The notes below the pieces were generated by a model. The model made no database searches, had not been told where the DNA came from, and saw nothing but the letters and a program-made list of their open reading frames with translations. DNA of 64,000 nt from Clitoria ternatea (lineage: Eukaryota; Streptophyta; Magnoliopsida; Fabales; Fabaceae), in contig CM075670.1 of assembly GCA_037962975.1 (NCBI GenBank), positions 150,230,501 to 150,294,500 of the forward strand, given 5' to 3'. Below are positions 33,479-45,300 of the stretch, in pieces. The position numbers and the translations under genes are program-made. Numbering within the stretch: the first letter of the stretch is position 1; each line of letters opens with the position of its first letter.

Positions 33479-35203
33479 TGTTAACCAAGTGGCCTCAAGT
33501 ACTCAAGAGGGGAGGTGAATTGAGTATTAAAAAATTTTACTTTGAATGCTTTTGAAGTTGATTCTTTAGTTACTATGTTTGATGAAGATGATAAACTTAA
33601 TGGTAAATAGTAACAATTTATACACAAGACAAAATAATTAGCACTTGAAAAGGTCTAAGTAATATTCAAGAAATGGAATCAAAATAATCTCAACACTATT
33701 TATGGAACTTAGAAAGATTTCTAAATAACTCAAGAATATTACTTAAGGCTAATTTCAACAATGTTAATAGAAATAATTTATAACTTAATATAACATGCAC
33801 TTAGTCCAAATTAATTGGCAATAATATAATAAATCAAGCAAGAAAATTAAGTGCACAAATTAAATGAGTTTAGGGAAGAGAGATTTGCAAACCGATATAT
33901 ACGAGTTCCACCACACCGGTGTACGTCTCGCCTCTAAGCAACCCACTTAGAGGATTTCCACTATTTGAGATTAGAGATACAACTTTGAGCAATCGCGACT
34001 TGCTAGTGTCCCACACTCAAGAACCCAATTCTCACAAGTATAAGGGCACCCCACCCAATCTCTCAATCTCACAATTACAAGATTGAAACCCCAACCCAAG
34101 GATTTTAAGATGTTTGGTGTTTGAGCATACAAGGAAACTCTCCAATAGAGTGGATATACAAATTAAAGCTTTCACAAAGTAATAACTCTCAAAGAGAGGA
34201 TATGCAAATTTTAGCACTTCAAGAAAATATTTTCTCTCTTAAAAAAATATTAATTTGCAAGTTTAGAAAATAATTTTGCTCACCAAATTTACTCTCAAAG
34301 TAATAAGCCAAGAAATAAAAACAGAGAGCAATTAAGAGAGAAGGAGAAGAAGAAGAAGAGCAGCATGAGGGAAGGAGAAAGCAAAGGAACTACTTCAATG
34401 CTTTGGGACGAATTGCTTCTTCAAGTTCCTCTCTATTTATAGCCTCCAGTAGCATGGCATTGTAATTAAATTATTTCCTTCGATGCAATATAAGTGGAGC
34501 AAGGGAGCGTCTGTCTTCAATTGTTTAATTCATAGTGCGATGCGTAATTTACGTAGTGCGTTCAGTGCTGTTTCCATTTAAACTGAATGAATCGGTGCAT
34601 GAATGGATTCCTAGCGTGTATTTTGGCCTTCTGACAATGTATGAATCGATTCCTAGCATGAATGAATCGATTCCCATGTATTTTCAAGGAGCATGAATCG
34701 ATCCCTCTAGCTATGAATTGATTCCCAGGGAATTTTATGAGTATGAATCGATTCCTTACACTGATGAATCGATTCCCAGGTGAGTTCACAAGCATGAATC
34801 GATTCCTTCGTTAATGAATTGATTCCCACGTTAGTTTTTCACTTTGAATCAATTCCCTTGATCATGAATCGATTCCTTAAGCCTTTTCTTGTGCATGAAT
34901 CAATTCCTCATGTTGTTTCTCATGCATGAATTGATTCCAAGTGTTATGAATGGATTCCTGGGCCTGTTGCTTCCAATTTAATTCCTTTTGATGTAATTCT
35001 AATCCCTTTGTTCATGCGGCTCATGGTTCTTGATTCCTTTGATTCTTTGGCACTTTGTTGATCATTTTTCACTTGTTTTAATCCTTCGTAAATGCCTTGA
35101 CTCAAGTTCTTTATTGTTCATCAAATTTAATAGCTTGACAACATCCTTAATATTTCTTCATTTGTTGTGTGATTATCAAAACCTACATCAATATATAAAT
35201 ACA
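33479..35203 (-). repeat. 5' LTR of SIRE-3 (complete), with phased GAATCGATTC array
   Basis: About 1725 bp. TATA-like TATAAATAG (minus sense) near 34434-34443. Array of GAATCGATTC or one- to two-base variants starting at 34643, 34664, 34695, 34715, 34745, 34766, 34796, 34816, 34846, 34866, 34897, 34928 and 34948; distances 21, 31, 20, 30, 21, 30, 20, 30, 20, 31, 31, 20. Most copies are preceded by CAT or TAT and followed by C. As in SIRE-2 the array lies in U3, upstream of the TATA box in the element's sense. Confidence 0.93.
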
Positions 35204-35208
35204 CGTGA

Positions 35209-35835
35209 CCCTTCATGCTGATCCTGACGCTTAAGCGTACTTCTTTCACGCTTTAAGCATGTTGTCCTTAAGCACCTGACGCTTGAGGGTGACTCTCTCA
35301 CGCTTAAGCGTGATTCAATATGAAGTGCTCCTGGTTTTAGCCATCTTGTCATGCTTGAGCGTGTCCATTTAACGCTTGGAGCGTGATCACATCGATGTCC
35401 TACGCTTGAGCGTATCCACTTCACGCTTGAGCGTGACTGTCCCTGTATATTACGCGCTTGAGCGAAACAATATCAAGCATAAGCGTGATTGAGTCTGTAC
35501 CAGACCTGTCACATCTTTTGCATACGCGCTTGAGCTTGTATTTACTCATGCCTGAGCATGATTTTCTGGAATGCCACAGATACTGAAAAGAGTTTCAACG
35601 CTTGAGCACCCCATTCCACACTTGAGCGTGCTTGGGGTTGAGAAAGTTGAAAGCTAGCTGTTCCAAGCTTGTCGCCTGAGCGTGGTCTCTCAGCACTTGA
35701 GCGCACCCCATGGTATTTCCTCTTCGCTTAAGCGAAGAATGGTATGCTTGGAGCGTGATTTACACCTGTTGCCATCTATTATGATTTAATATGGGCGTTT
35801 ATACGCCAACATTTCAATGTACCTACGCGTACCTC
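35209..35835 (+). repeat. Athila-1 CGCTTGAGCG array, right of SIRE-3
   Basis: Continues the block from 29637. Motif starts include 35228, 35249, 35280, 35301, 35352, 35373, 35403, 35424, 35455 and 35476 (distances 21, 31, 21, 51, 21, 30, 21, 31, 21), with less regular copies to about 35760. It closes with GGGCGTTTATACGCCAAC near 35790, resembling the opening GAGCGTTCATACGC near 29436. No coding frame. Confidence 0.85.
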
Positions 35836-35853
35836 ATGTATTGGGTCCAACAG

Positions 35854-35860
35854 TATAAAA
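35854..35860 (+). promoter_or_regulatory. Candidate TATA box before the Athila-1 env-like frame
   Basis: CAGTATAAAACCCTC is a good plant TATA box, 275 bases before the ATG at 36129 and just after the motif array. An in-frame-less short start ATGGATTCCTTTGAAAG is followed by GTAACA at 35948, a possible splice donor. A separate promoter for the env-like message is inference. Confidence 0.45.
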
Positions 35861-36128
35861 CCCTCTCAACGTACAAACCCTAACCCTGTACGTTGAAAAC
35901 TTGGGTTTTGAAGAGGAAAAGGCACAATCTATGGATTCCTTTGAAAGGTAACATCTTTTCATTCTTTAACTTCAGTTGATAACTAGATTTGTTGTAGTTC
36001 ATTGTTTTAATTTCAAATTTCTTTCATTCATCATATCTTTTCATCTCACATTTTCAATTTATTGTAATTGTGTTATTTGTGCATTGGTATCCATTTAAGC
36101 TTCATAAGTACCATCTTTAACACTCACA

Positions 36129-37473
36129 ATGTTCCTAAGATCACAAAGACTTTTTAGAAAACCAGAAAGAATTATTGAAATAGAAAGTATGAAGAAAGCC
36201 CCAAAAGATAAAGGAAAGAGGGTGGCTACTTTCAGTATCCCTAATTCTCCACCACCCAAAAAAAGTAAAAGCCTTGAGGAAGAAAAGAAGTCTCAGATAG
36301 TTGAGAATTTTGATGGGAATAGGTTTAGAGATTTTAATGCTGCTCAAGAATATGAAAAGAAATTCAAAAATAGAGGAGTAATAAGGGAAAAGGCTCTGGT
36401 CCGTGATGAAGATAATTGCTCGGATATTGATGTAAAGGCTGCTATGTTTGAAAGTGGATGGCAGTATTTTAATGAGAACTTAGGCAATGGCTATCAAGAA
36501 CTCACTAGGGAATTTTATGCCAATCTAAGGGCCAATTCTATTTAGGATAAGTTTCCTTTTTCTTCCTTCTTGAGAGGAGTCACCATTCCTCTATCTGGTC
36601 ATATATTGAATAAGCTGTTGAAAGTACCTATCTTGGATGAGGAAGGATGTCACTATAGTTGGAAAGTAAATATCTTTCATAAGGCTGAAAATGAAAATCT
36701 TAGGAAAGAAATTTTATAGGAATGCTGTGAACAAGGAACTGCATATATAACAAAAGTAAATGGTGCACCAAAAAGTGTCAGGAAGAGTTGTTTGAATCAT
36801 CTCCCCCTCTTATGGAGCCACTATGTTCTTTCATCCCTGTAACCTGTGGCTCATGCTACTGAGGTTGCCATTAAGAGGTTAGTGTTGATTTACTGTTAAT
36901 GAGAGGCTTGTATGTTAACTTGGGAGAGTTAATACTGGAGGAGATGATGAAAATCATTGAAAAAAAATCCAACTGTGATATTGCTCTGTTATCACTTTAT
37001 TGGCCCAAAAGAATCAGGCTAGGTTGAACTATGAAGAATTGACAAAGGTAAAGCCTGAAAGGATTATGGACAAGTACTGGGTAATAGACCATATTGACCA
37101 TTTTATGCCTCAAGAGTCAAAGCGTCCCAGACAACCTAAACCAACATCTTTTGCACCACCACCCCCAACAGGAGAAGGTACTTCTTTTGACCTCTCTATA
37201 GTAATGCAAGAACTTCAGGTTATAAAGAAGCTACAGCTAGGAACCCATGATCTAGTCATGAACCATGATCTGATGCTGAGGAAGATTGCCACTACACTGA
37301 ATATGGACCACACTGAAGAAATGGGAGTTCCACCTGACAGAGATTTATGGTTGGCTTCCATTGGGTTCACCATTCCTCCTGATGACACACCTTTAGCAAT
37401 TGAATTTCCACCCCATCCTGAGCAAAACAATGATGAGCCTATGGATGAAGAAAGTAAAGGAGAGGATGATTGA
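36129..37473 (+). pseudogene. env-like ORF of Athila-1, broken
   Basis: First open stretch 36129-36545: basic nuclear-signal-like start (KKAPKDKGKRV, PPPKKSKS), then 'ENFDGNRFRDFNAAQEYEKKF', 'ESGWQYFNENLGNGYQELTREFYANL'. This is the 'putative plant transposon protein' family carried by Athila elements. After TAG at 36543 the frame goes on with 'FLRGVTIPLSGHILNKLLKVP' and has more stops near 36717 and 36840 and a shift near 36890. The last open stretch 37000-37473 holds 'LNYEELTKVKPERIMDKYWV', a proline-rich linker and an acidic end (DEPMDEESKGEDD). I see no signal peptide or membrane segment, so an envelope role is not supported here. Confidence 0.8.
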
Positions 37474-39018
37474 TTTTTTACTTTGCTTAGATTATTGTTA
37501 AGTTAATTCTGGGTTGTAATAACTTTCTTTTAATGTTTTCTTTTCCTAAACAATGTATTGCCTTTCTGCTGTAATGAAATTTTACTTCCATGTTAAGAGT
37601 TTGTTGTTATTTCTTTTCTAATTTGTATTTATTCCTGCAATAATCACTTAACCAATCACTATATAGGTAAAAAGGGAAGTAATCTATCCTCTCATCTCAT
37701 TACTTTGAGGAAATGTGTTAACTATGTTTAATTTAGAATCCATCTTAATAATTTAAATCTTGCTGATTCTTAGGCATCAATTGGATAAATTAATTGATTT
37801 GCATTGCTTGATTCATGATCCCTGACCATAACTATTTTCATCCTTAATTGCTTGTATATTCACCATGCTAGTTAGCAATCTGAATTTGTAATCTCGCATT
37901 AAGTTTGGGGACATGATTGGCTGATTACCTGTAATATTATTAGCTTTTGAGCCTTTATTATTTCTTTTCCGAGTGTGCCTGCATTCTTGTTTAGTGAGAT
38001 AGAATTTTCTTCAGTGCTTGCTAAATGATTATATGTGTGCCAATTGGAAATGATGAAGGTCTTCTTTGAAAATTAGCCAGGGTCAAATTTAGCCATCCTT
38101 ACTTTTAATTATCCTTTGACCCAATAATTATGTTTGAGCCTAAGACCCTTTCATTCTAATTATGTACCTAACTTTACAAGCCTATGTATCTAAGAAAAAC
38201 CAAGTGAATTATCCCTGGATATTCCACTGATGAATTGCTGAGTCTTATCTTATTGCTAGGGACTAGCAAGTTCTAAGTTTGGGGATGAGGAGTGTGTCTA
38301 ATAGCAATTAAAGGACATACTCTGACCTTAATTATAGATAAGGATTTTGAGAAATGAAAGGAAGAACAGCAAAAGCAAAAGAAAAATGGAAAATCAGCAA
38401 AGTAATTCCTATATAGAAGAAAAATGGTATTGAAAAAAATTGAATGAAAGAGAAGAAAAAAAAAAGAGTCCAAAAGACTAAAAGAGAAGAAGGTGCAAAG
38501 CACCATAAGTAGTTGAGTTATCCTTCATCTGAAAGAAAAAAATAAAAGCAAAAGAGCTAGTTAGTAAAGGAATTTAAGTTAAGATTGAGGCAAGGCATCA
38601 GTGGGCACATCTTTTAACCTAACATTGACTAGAAAAACAAAAATAGAGCCTGTAGCCTCACCCCATTACAAGCTTAAAAGCCCTTACTGATCCAATTGTG
38701 CTAGCATATGTCATGATGTTAGAACTGTTGCAAGCCTATGTTGATCTGACAATTATGTAGGTGATGAGTGCATGAAATTAACTATACACTGAGAGAAGAG
38801 TGAAACACTAATTCTTGTGAGGAAAGTATCACCAGCTTGTTCCTAAAGGAAGTGTGAGTAATTATATTTTCAGAAATTGCGGAAAGACAGCATGATGGAT
38901 ATTTAATAATTATGGTATGAATTAAGTTAAGGAAAGGTTGATTGTTTTGAGTGAGTACAATTAATTTAATTAATCTGAGTCCTTGCTTGAGGACAAGCAA
39001 GCTTTAAGTTTGGGGATG
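37474..39018 (+). other. Athila-1 3' non-coding region with three polypurine-tract-like motifs
   Basis: No convincing coding frame. TAAGTTTGGGGA occurs three times, at about 37900-37911, 38274-38285 and 39004-39015; the last lies directly against the 3' LTR and is the expected plus-strand primer site. A/G-rich tracts lie near 38340-38600. Confidence 0.8.
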
Positions 39019-40642
39019 TGATAAGTCTTGAAAAGACTTAATAATTTCACCTTTAATTTAACTTAATCCATTTAATTTTGTTTGGTTTGGCGTTATTATT
39101 TAATAAATTATCATTAATTTTGGTTTTATTTATTTATTTCAAAAGTGTTTAAATTATCCAAGAAAATGATTAAAAAGATAAAATAGTTAAGGAAATTTGT
39201 TTATTTGTAAATTCATTAACCTAGCGTACATACTAGACAGCCAGCGTACATACGCTAGGTATTTATTTGTTTACATGTGCAGGAACAGGTGCAGTAAGGA
39301 ATTAAAACTTCACGCTCAAGCTTGGAAGTTCCACGCTCAAGCTAGAGGTCACCATGCAATCCACGTAAATGTCACAGCATGCAGCCTTCGATCACGCTTA
39401 AGTTCACTCATTCACGCCCAAGCTTGATTCCATTGCATTCATTAATTCAAGTTCACGCTCAAGCGCCTTCCATTCACGCTCAAGCGTGAAGTCCAAATTC
39501 AAGCTCACGCTTAAGCTTATTTCAATCACGCTCAAGCGTGAAGGCACAGAATGCATAAATTAACGACCTGGCTTAAGTGCCAGTAAATCACGCTCAAGCG
39601 TAAGGTTGTTTATTTAGTTCACTATTTTTCCCTCCAAGTGAAGTGTTGCAGTTCCCATTAAGTAGTACGTTTACGTTGCTGTTTTCTGTTGTACCTTAGT
39701 AATTTAAGTAATGTCTTGTAATTAATCATTTATCTATAATCATGTAATTAGTTTAATTATTAATTAAGTTTCCCTTGTAATTAATTAGTTAGTTAGTTAG
39801 TTAGTTGTAAGTTACCTATATATACTTGTACATACTCCGTAAGAAAATGAGAGAGGAGAACACACACAGAAGCAATAACACGATTCATTTTTCTCATTTC
39901 TAATCTCTCTCTAATTCTTTTCTCTCTCTAAACTCTCTCGTCCATGACTCTCCACGTTCCTTCATCTGAATCCATTTCCATGGGTTTCTAAACCCCTAGG
40001 GTTGGGATTGCTGAAGCTTCTGATGGAATCTTGAAGTTGCATTGAGGAGAACAAGCTTAGAAGTGGATCTACTCTGTTGAATTGACAAATTCAGATCCAA
40101 ATGAAGAATCTCACCAGTGAGGAATCATGGTTGAGGCTTAGGTAACTTCTGGCTTCCTGGGCCTAGTAATTAGGTGAATAGTTAGGGTTCAACCCCCAAT
40201 TTCGCATTAGATTTCTCTGTCACTGAACACCTAAGGGATTAGGGTTTAATGCTTAGGAATTAGTGTTAATTACCTAAGGGATTAGGGATTAACCATCTGT
40301 GAATTGTCCTCTTGCATCTGAAGCTTAATTGAACCTCAATTACATGTTTCTTGATGAAGTTGTAAGCTGAAGTAATCCTAACCTATCTTCCATTAATCAC
40401 ACTTCATCTTCTATATTGTTTCTGAAAATACAAAAACATAGAAAGTTTAAAACAACAAAAACAGAATGAATTCTATCTGCTTGTGTTGGTTCAGCTTGTG
40501 CTAGTCTAAGATTGTGGTAATTACCTCAATCCCTGTGGGACGATCAAATATATTACAAATTTAATGATTGGTGCGCTTCCCAAAAGAATATAAATCCTCT
40601 AAGAGTTATGCATCAAGTTAATGACTCAGGATTTATGCATCA
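39019..40642 (+). repeat. 3' LTR of Athila-1
   Basis: About 1624 bp, colinear with 22133-23771; scattered substitutions, about 30 bases fewer near 40045, and the CGCTCAAGCG array at about 39310-39605. Ends TTATGCATCA before target duplication AACAC. Confidence 0.93.
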
Positions 40643-40647
40643 AACAC

Positions 40648-41165
40648 CCAACTCACCTCAGTATCAGATTCTGCTATGTTTCATGCACTAAAATTTGAAC
40701 AATCAAGGGTTTTATTTGACATGCGCCAAGTCAAGAAATTCCTTAAGCTTCACTGTGTTGTTTCCCTAGACAAGAAGATTTTGGTTGCAGTAGACCGCTT
40801 GAATCTCAAAGCTATGATTATAGAGCAAGGCAGATTAAAGAAGCCCCTTCCTCCAAAGGGAGATTATTACAAGGTTGTCTGGGATTATCCTAGACCTTAG
40901 GAGCTCTCTAAAGATTCCTTGAAGAGTATTCTTTTTGCCTTTCACCCTACTGAGGATCATGCAAGTGCTCTTTGGAACCATTATCTTTGGCAACTGAAAC
41001 AACAAGGCTCTTACTCTCACACCCCCTCCCAGGAATGAAGAAATTTTTCATGCTCAAATCTTTTGGTAACGTCATGGTACAGTCTTCAAGCACAGTGTCT
41101 GTTCTACCAACTAGCCCATCTTTCTTTATCAACCATCTATCATTTTTATTTATTCCTTAGAGATC
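40648..41165 (+). pseudogene. env-like ORF of SIRE-1, C-terminal piece
   Basis: Resumes the frame broken at 22132 (…EQIIFNT, then QLTSVSDSAMFHALKFEQSR). Open to 40900, 'FLKLHCVVSLDKKILVAVDRL', 'PPKGDYYKVVWDYPRP', then a stop at 40898-40900, more coding-like text with stops (41027) to about 41160. The true C-terminus and the 3' LTR of SIRE-1 are missing; the sequence passes into the outer Copia between about 41160 and 41195. Confidence 0.8.
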
Positions 41166-41189
41166 TTTATCACCAAAACTACTACCTAC

Positions 41190-42392
41190 TCTAATCGCTT
41201 AATTCTCTCAATAGAGATATAACCCAATCTTTGATGCCACAACATAGAGGAATCCTCATTTCACACATCATTTCAATCCAATAGAAATATGCATAGAACT
41301 ATAAGCAGCGTCATTTTACAAATTAATTGAATAAAGACCATCGTGTAATTCACCATAACCAACAATTTTAGATTTATTCGATAAAGTAAAACCAAAATCT
41401 AAAAAATTAAAACAAAATCCCAAAGGTGTAAGTCTCGAACAGAAATTAAGTTCTTACAAAAACCAGGAACATAAAAAAAGGTTTTTTCTAAATGTAAATT
41501 AAAACCATTGCTTAAAGTTAAACTGCATGTACCAACAGCCTCCACACGTGAATTCATTTACTTCCTGAATAGATGCATTGCTCACTTCGCACTGGCCTCC
41601 TTAGGTTTTCCATACCCTGCAAGGTATTAGAAACATAGATTGTAGAACAAGAATCAATCCACCATGTGTTATGATTAACATTAACCATATTAGATTCATA
41701 GTAAACAAAAATAAATGAATCACCCTTCTTCTCTAGTCAATTCTTAAATTTTGCACAATAGAAGCACTTAGAATTCTTCTTTATGTCTAGTTGAGCAGGA
41801 ATCTTTCCATTATGATTAACTTGACTCTTCTTGTTCTTTTTAGAAAAAGTCAGGTTTACCTTATCGCCTTCCTCCATTAGTAACCTCTCATCTTCTTGAA
41901 CACACATGGTTAATAACTTATTAATAGACCACTTATCCTTATTATGTTATAGGAGATCTTAAAGGGGGCATACCGATAAGGGAAAGTGCATAAAATATAG
42001 TGTACTAGAAAAGAATCAGACATGGTAACCTCCAAAGCTTTCAATTGAGCCACTATATCCCTCATACGCATGATATAATCATGCACTCCTTTAATCCCAG
42101 TGAGCTCTATGGATGAAAATTGCATTATAAGGGTGTTGGCAAGGATTTACTAGATGTAGTGAATTGCTCATCAATGGCCTCTGATAAATCCTTGACATTA
42201 TTATGTTGATCAACAGAACCTCGGATACCAGCAGAAATGTTAGTCTTTATGAAAGTCCTAGAAAGGTAATTAAACCTTTCCCATTTTCATAAGGATCAAC
42301 TATATTCAGAGTGCTAGTTTCGATAATAGTCGGTGGTTCTTCCTTCCTAATAGCATAATCAATGTCCATCCAGCCTAAATGAAGAAGAATTC
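41190..42392 (-). pseudogene. Outer Copia gag, protease and pre-integrase piece
   Basis: In minus sense from 42392: gag start region 'LLHLGWMDIDYAIRKEEPP', then UBN2 gag with 'GVHDYIMRMRDIVAQLKAL' near 42080, a shortened zinc knuckle near 41760 (CFYC followed directly by AKF; the His and last Cys part is missing), protease-like 'HNTWWIDSCST' near 41660 (usual D-S-G is D-S-C), and the pre-integrase 'SMLWHQRLGYISIERIKRL' near 41200-41260. Many stops. It stops where SIRE-1's broken 3' end begins. Confidence 0.82.
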
Positions 42393-45300
42393 TGTAACAC
42401 CCCGATTTCGAAAACATAGGTAAATTTTTCGCGATTTAAAATAAAAATACATATAAGTTATTCTATATATATATATAATATCAAGTAATTACCCCGGATC
42501 AATGAATAACCGATCTCATATATGAAGATATAAGAACGGTATCATCGTGCACCTCAGACGACCGGACTGCAGGCCGTCACAAGGGAAAAGTGGAAGATAA
42601 AAATAATTTCAAGAGTGATTGAAAACAGCTACCAAAAAGAATATAGAAGATACTTCATCGGTTTGTCAAACGATAGAAAATATAATTTAATAATATCAAT
42701 ATCATTCATACATTATCAAAGTCATTAATGAAAATTAGCCATACACATCCAATCTAATTTTCCTACATGACCTCCCAAAATCAATCGTTATCAAATTAAT
42801 TTCAAAATAAGCATACACACCGTATGCTATACAAAACGAATACATATATGCCGGCCAAGGCTCACCCACATTCCTTTTATATTTACCTCCTCCAATACTC
42901 GACCTCAAAAAGTGTAGGATTCATCACACCTATATCAACCTTAAAAATGGCAACAGGGAGGTGAGTAACATAATCCAAATGAATCAAAGTCATACATTAT
43001 GATGAGATTTACACATGTGTGCACTACATTCATTTTCGAGATAACATCACACACATGATACATCATTCCATCTCAGCACAATACATGTTCAAATAAACAT
43101 ATTCACAAGGCAATATCATATATATAGCATATCCTTAGCCTTCTCAATAATCATCACACATATAATGTTAGCACCTCGGCTTACTTTCTCTCTACTCAAC
43201 AATCATCCATCGCCATCTCGGCTATCAACTAGGCATATCACGGCTATATGCAAATGCTCTTAAAGCTAATGCATATGCACAACGAAATTAACTTCAAGTG
43301 TGGACCCGACTGTGGGAAAACATCAACTTATCAATTGTGGGACAAGCATAGGTGTGCTACTATGCCCCTACTGCAGTAGTAAAATATGTACACTTATATC
43401 CAATTTCATGCATGCTCAACATTATATTTTACTGGTACTAAACCGCTCTACACCCATCTGTAGCACTAGTCACCCCGTGACAGCGGATCAACAATATGGT
43501 TGTACTTGCGAAAGTGCTATGGGCCTCCCCCGAATACACATTAAGGAAGCCGTGCCCCATCGGACACCGAGGTAAACTGCTTATCACAGAGCCGCCCTCC
43601 CACAAGGCCTGTCATATAGGGTGCCTCGCTACTAAACTAAGGGCGGCTTTGTGATTCCTCGAATCACTAGGGAGCAATAACAATATACCTGTGCACTAGG
43701 CCGCCCTCCCATTGGGCCTGCCTATTGGAACCCCTAACATTCCATATAAGCAGCGAATGATATGCCATGGATGCAATGCCAATCAATACATTCTCACACT
43801 ATGCATCCTAAATACCACTCAATCAATCATCCATTCACGACCACCACTTAGTGGATTTCAACATTCTCAACCTTCACAAATTTTTGATGGAACTCACATA
43901 CATCGGTAGTTAGTGGCAATCATATTTGTCAATTCATATACACAACATCAGGATATTTCAGTCAATGATTTCAATTCAAAACATGGTCTCAAACCATCAT
44001 GACACATTTCATCAATATATTTAATGTAATATCTGATCCAGTCTCGATACCCGTACCAGAGCACGGATATCACTTCATCCGTTCTGTATGCAATACAGAT
44101 TCAGCAAGTAAAAACATTAGACATTAAGGTCGATCTCCCCTCACTGGGATACCGGATAATCATACCGGATACATACAGCACTGGTCTAAGAACCTCATCC
44201 ATCTACTAACTCTAATGGTTGATCCCACACCGAGTCATTGACTCTGGTTTAGACCATTTCATTATCATATTCCACACTCCAAATGCATGCCATATAACAT
44301 CAATCATCCTAAATGTACTTAGATCATGAAATGATCACATTGTCCATACAAGCAGTCAAAAAGCATAATCATATACACATATTTTTACACCATCAATTGA
44401 TGAAATCATGCATTTAGAATAGTTACCCCCTCCTACCTCAAGAGAAGTAGTATTCACCGCGGTCAGAAGGTTTCACCACGTAGCTGGGGTTATTTCCTAC
44501 ATCACAATATATCACAATCAATTTCCCATTCAACCATATCGGCCTAACGTTCATATTTATTTACTCGATGTCCTCCAGCATCTTAACTCTCAGTCCCTTT
44601 ATTTCATTCGTTCAGCCACCACCACCACGGCTTAGGTGTCTGCATTTATTATTAAGCACATTTATTTGCAACCCATTACGGGGTTCCCACTTTAATGGTT
44701 CCCAACAACCACTAAGCTTTATTAATGGCCATTCACCATTAATAACATCATTTTACCTCACCAAAATAGTTATTTAACAAAATAAATGCCTCTCCCCTTA
44801 TATTTTGCATTTCACCCAAATCTTAGGGTTAGGGTTTTCATTAAAACCCAATAACATTTATTAAATCACTCTCCCAACATAAAAACTCAAGATCCATAGT
44901 TCATACTCTTGAGAAATAGCAAGATCTTACCTCAAGAGAAGAAATGAGAGAGTTTTCTAAGAGAGGAAAACCACATGAAATGAGGAGAAGGAAAAAAGAG
45001 ACTTCAAGCTCTATCCTCCAAGCTCTTTTAAGGACAGAAATAAGGGGATGAGAAGAAAACCACCACCCTTTTTTTTGCTTTAGGGTTTTCAGAGAGAAGG
45101 AGAAGAAGTAAAGGAGAAGAGTATAGAAGAAGTAAAAGCAAAGTACATGTTATGGAAGATAAAAAGGGCTGACGAGAATAAGAAGGAAAAATGGGCAATT
45201 TGGCTTTATTTTTAATTCCCCAATTAATATTCATCATTTTATGATAAACGGGATCATTGTTTGGGCTTAATACCATATCCAAAAATTATTCCGAATATAC

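Larger units (their letters stand above)
29638..35203 (-). mobile_element. SIRE-3: SIRE-lineage Copia element with large deletion, in Athila-1
   Basis: Starts TGTTAACCAAGTGG and ends ATAAATACA, with 5-bp duplication CGTGA (29633-29637 and 35204-35208). Related to SIRE-2 (same LTR start CAAGTGGCCTCAA, same primer site region, similar gag) but with a different LTR array. In minus sense: complete LTR, primer site, open gag, protease and part of integrase; then integrase end, RT, RNase H, polypurine tract and about 0.5 kb of the 3' LTR are missing, joined at about 30830-30836. Confidence 0.93.
22133..40642 (+). mobile_element. Athila-1: Athila/Calypso-like Gypsy element in SIRE-1, split by SIRE-3
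   Basis: LTRs 22133-23771 and 39019-40642 start TGATAAGTCTT and end TTATGCATCA. Target duplication AACAC at 22128-22132 and 40643-40647; the SIRE-1 env-like frame continues across. Order: LTR, degenerate tRNA-Asp primer site, gag-protease, RT-RNase H-integrase, long non-coding block with motif array (split by SIRE-3), TATA box, env-like frame, 3' non-coding, polypurine tract, LTR. Protease before RT before integrase with an extra frame after integrase is the Athila arrangement. Gag and env-like frames are badly broken; the RT-integrase stretch is open. Confidence 0.93.
1608..41165 (+). mobile_element. SIRE-1: SIRE-type Copia element with env-like ORF, multiply interrupted, 3' LTR lost
   Basis: A single plus-strand element can be followed through three insertions: 5' LTR 1608-3039, primer site 3042-3053, gag from 3102, pol 4891-6668, then (after SIRE-2) pol 15138-15738, env-like frame 16171-16196, then (after the solo LTR) 20245-22132, then (after Athila-1) 40648-about 41165. 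At each interruption the target duplication is exact and the translation resumes in the expected place. No 3' LTR follows; the sequence switches to the outer Copia at about 41165-41190. Gag, pol and env-like frames all carry many stops. Pol has an internal deletion between integrase and RT. The long env-like frame after pol is the hallmark of the SIRE/Maximus lineage. Confidence 0.88.
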
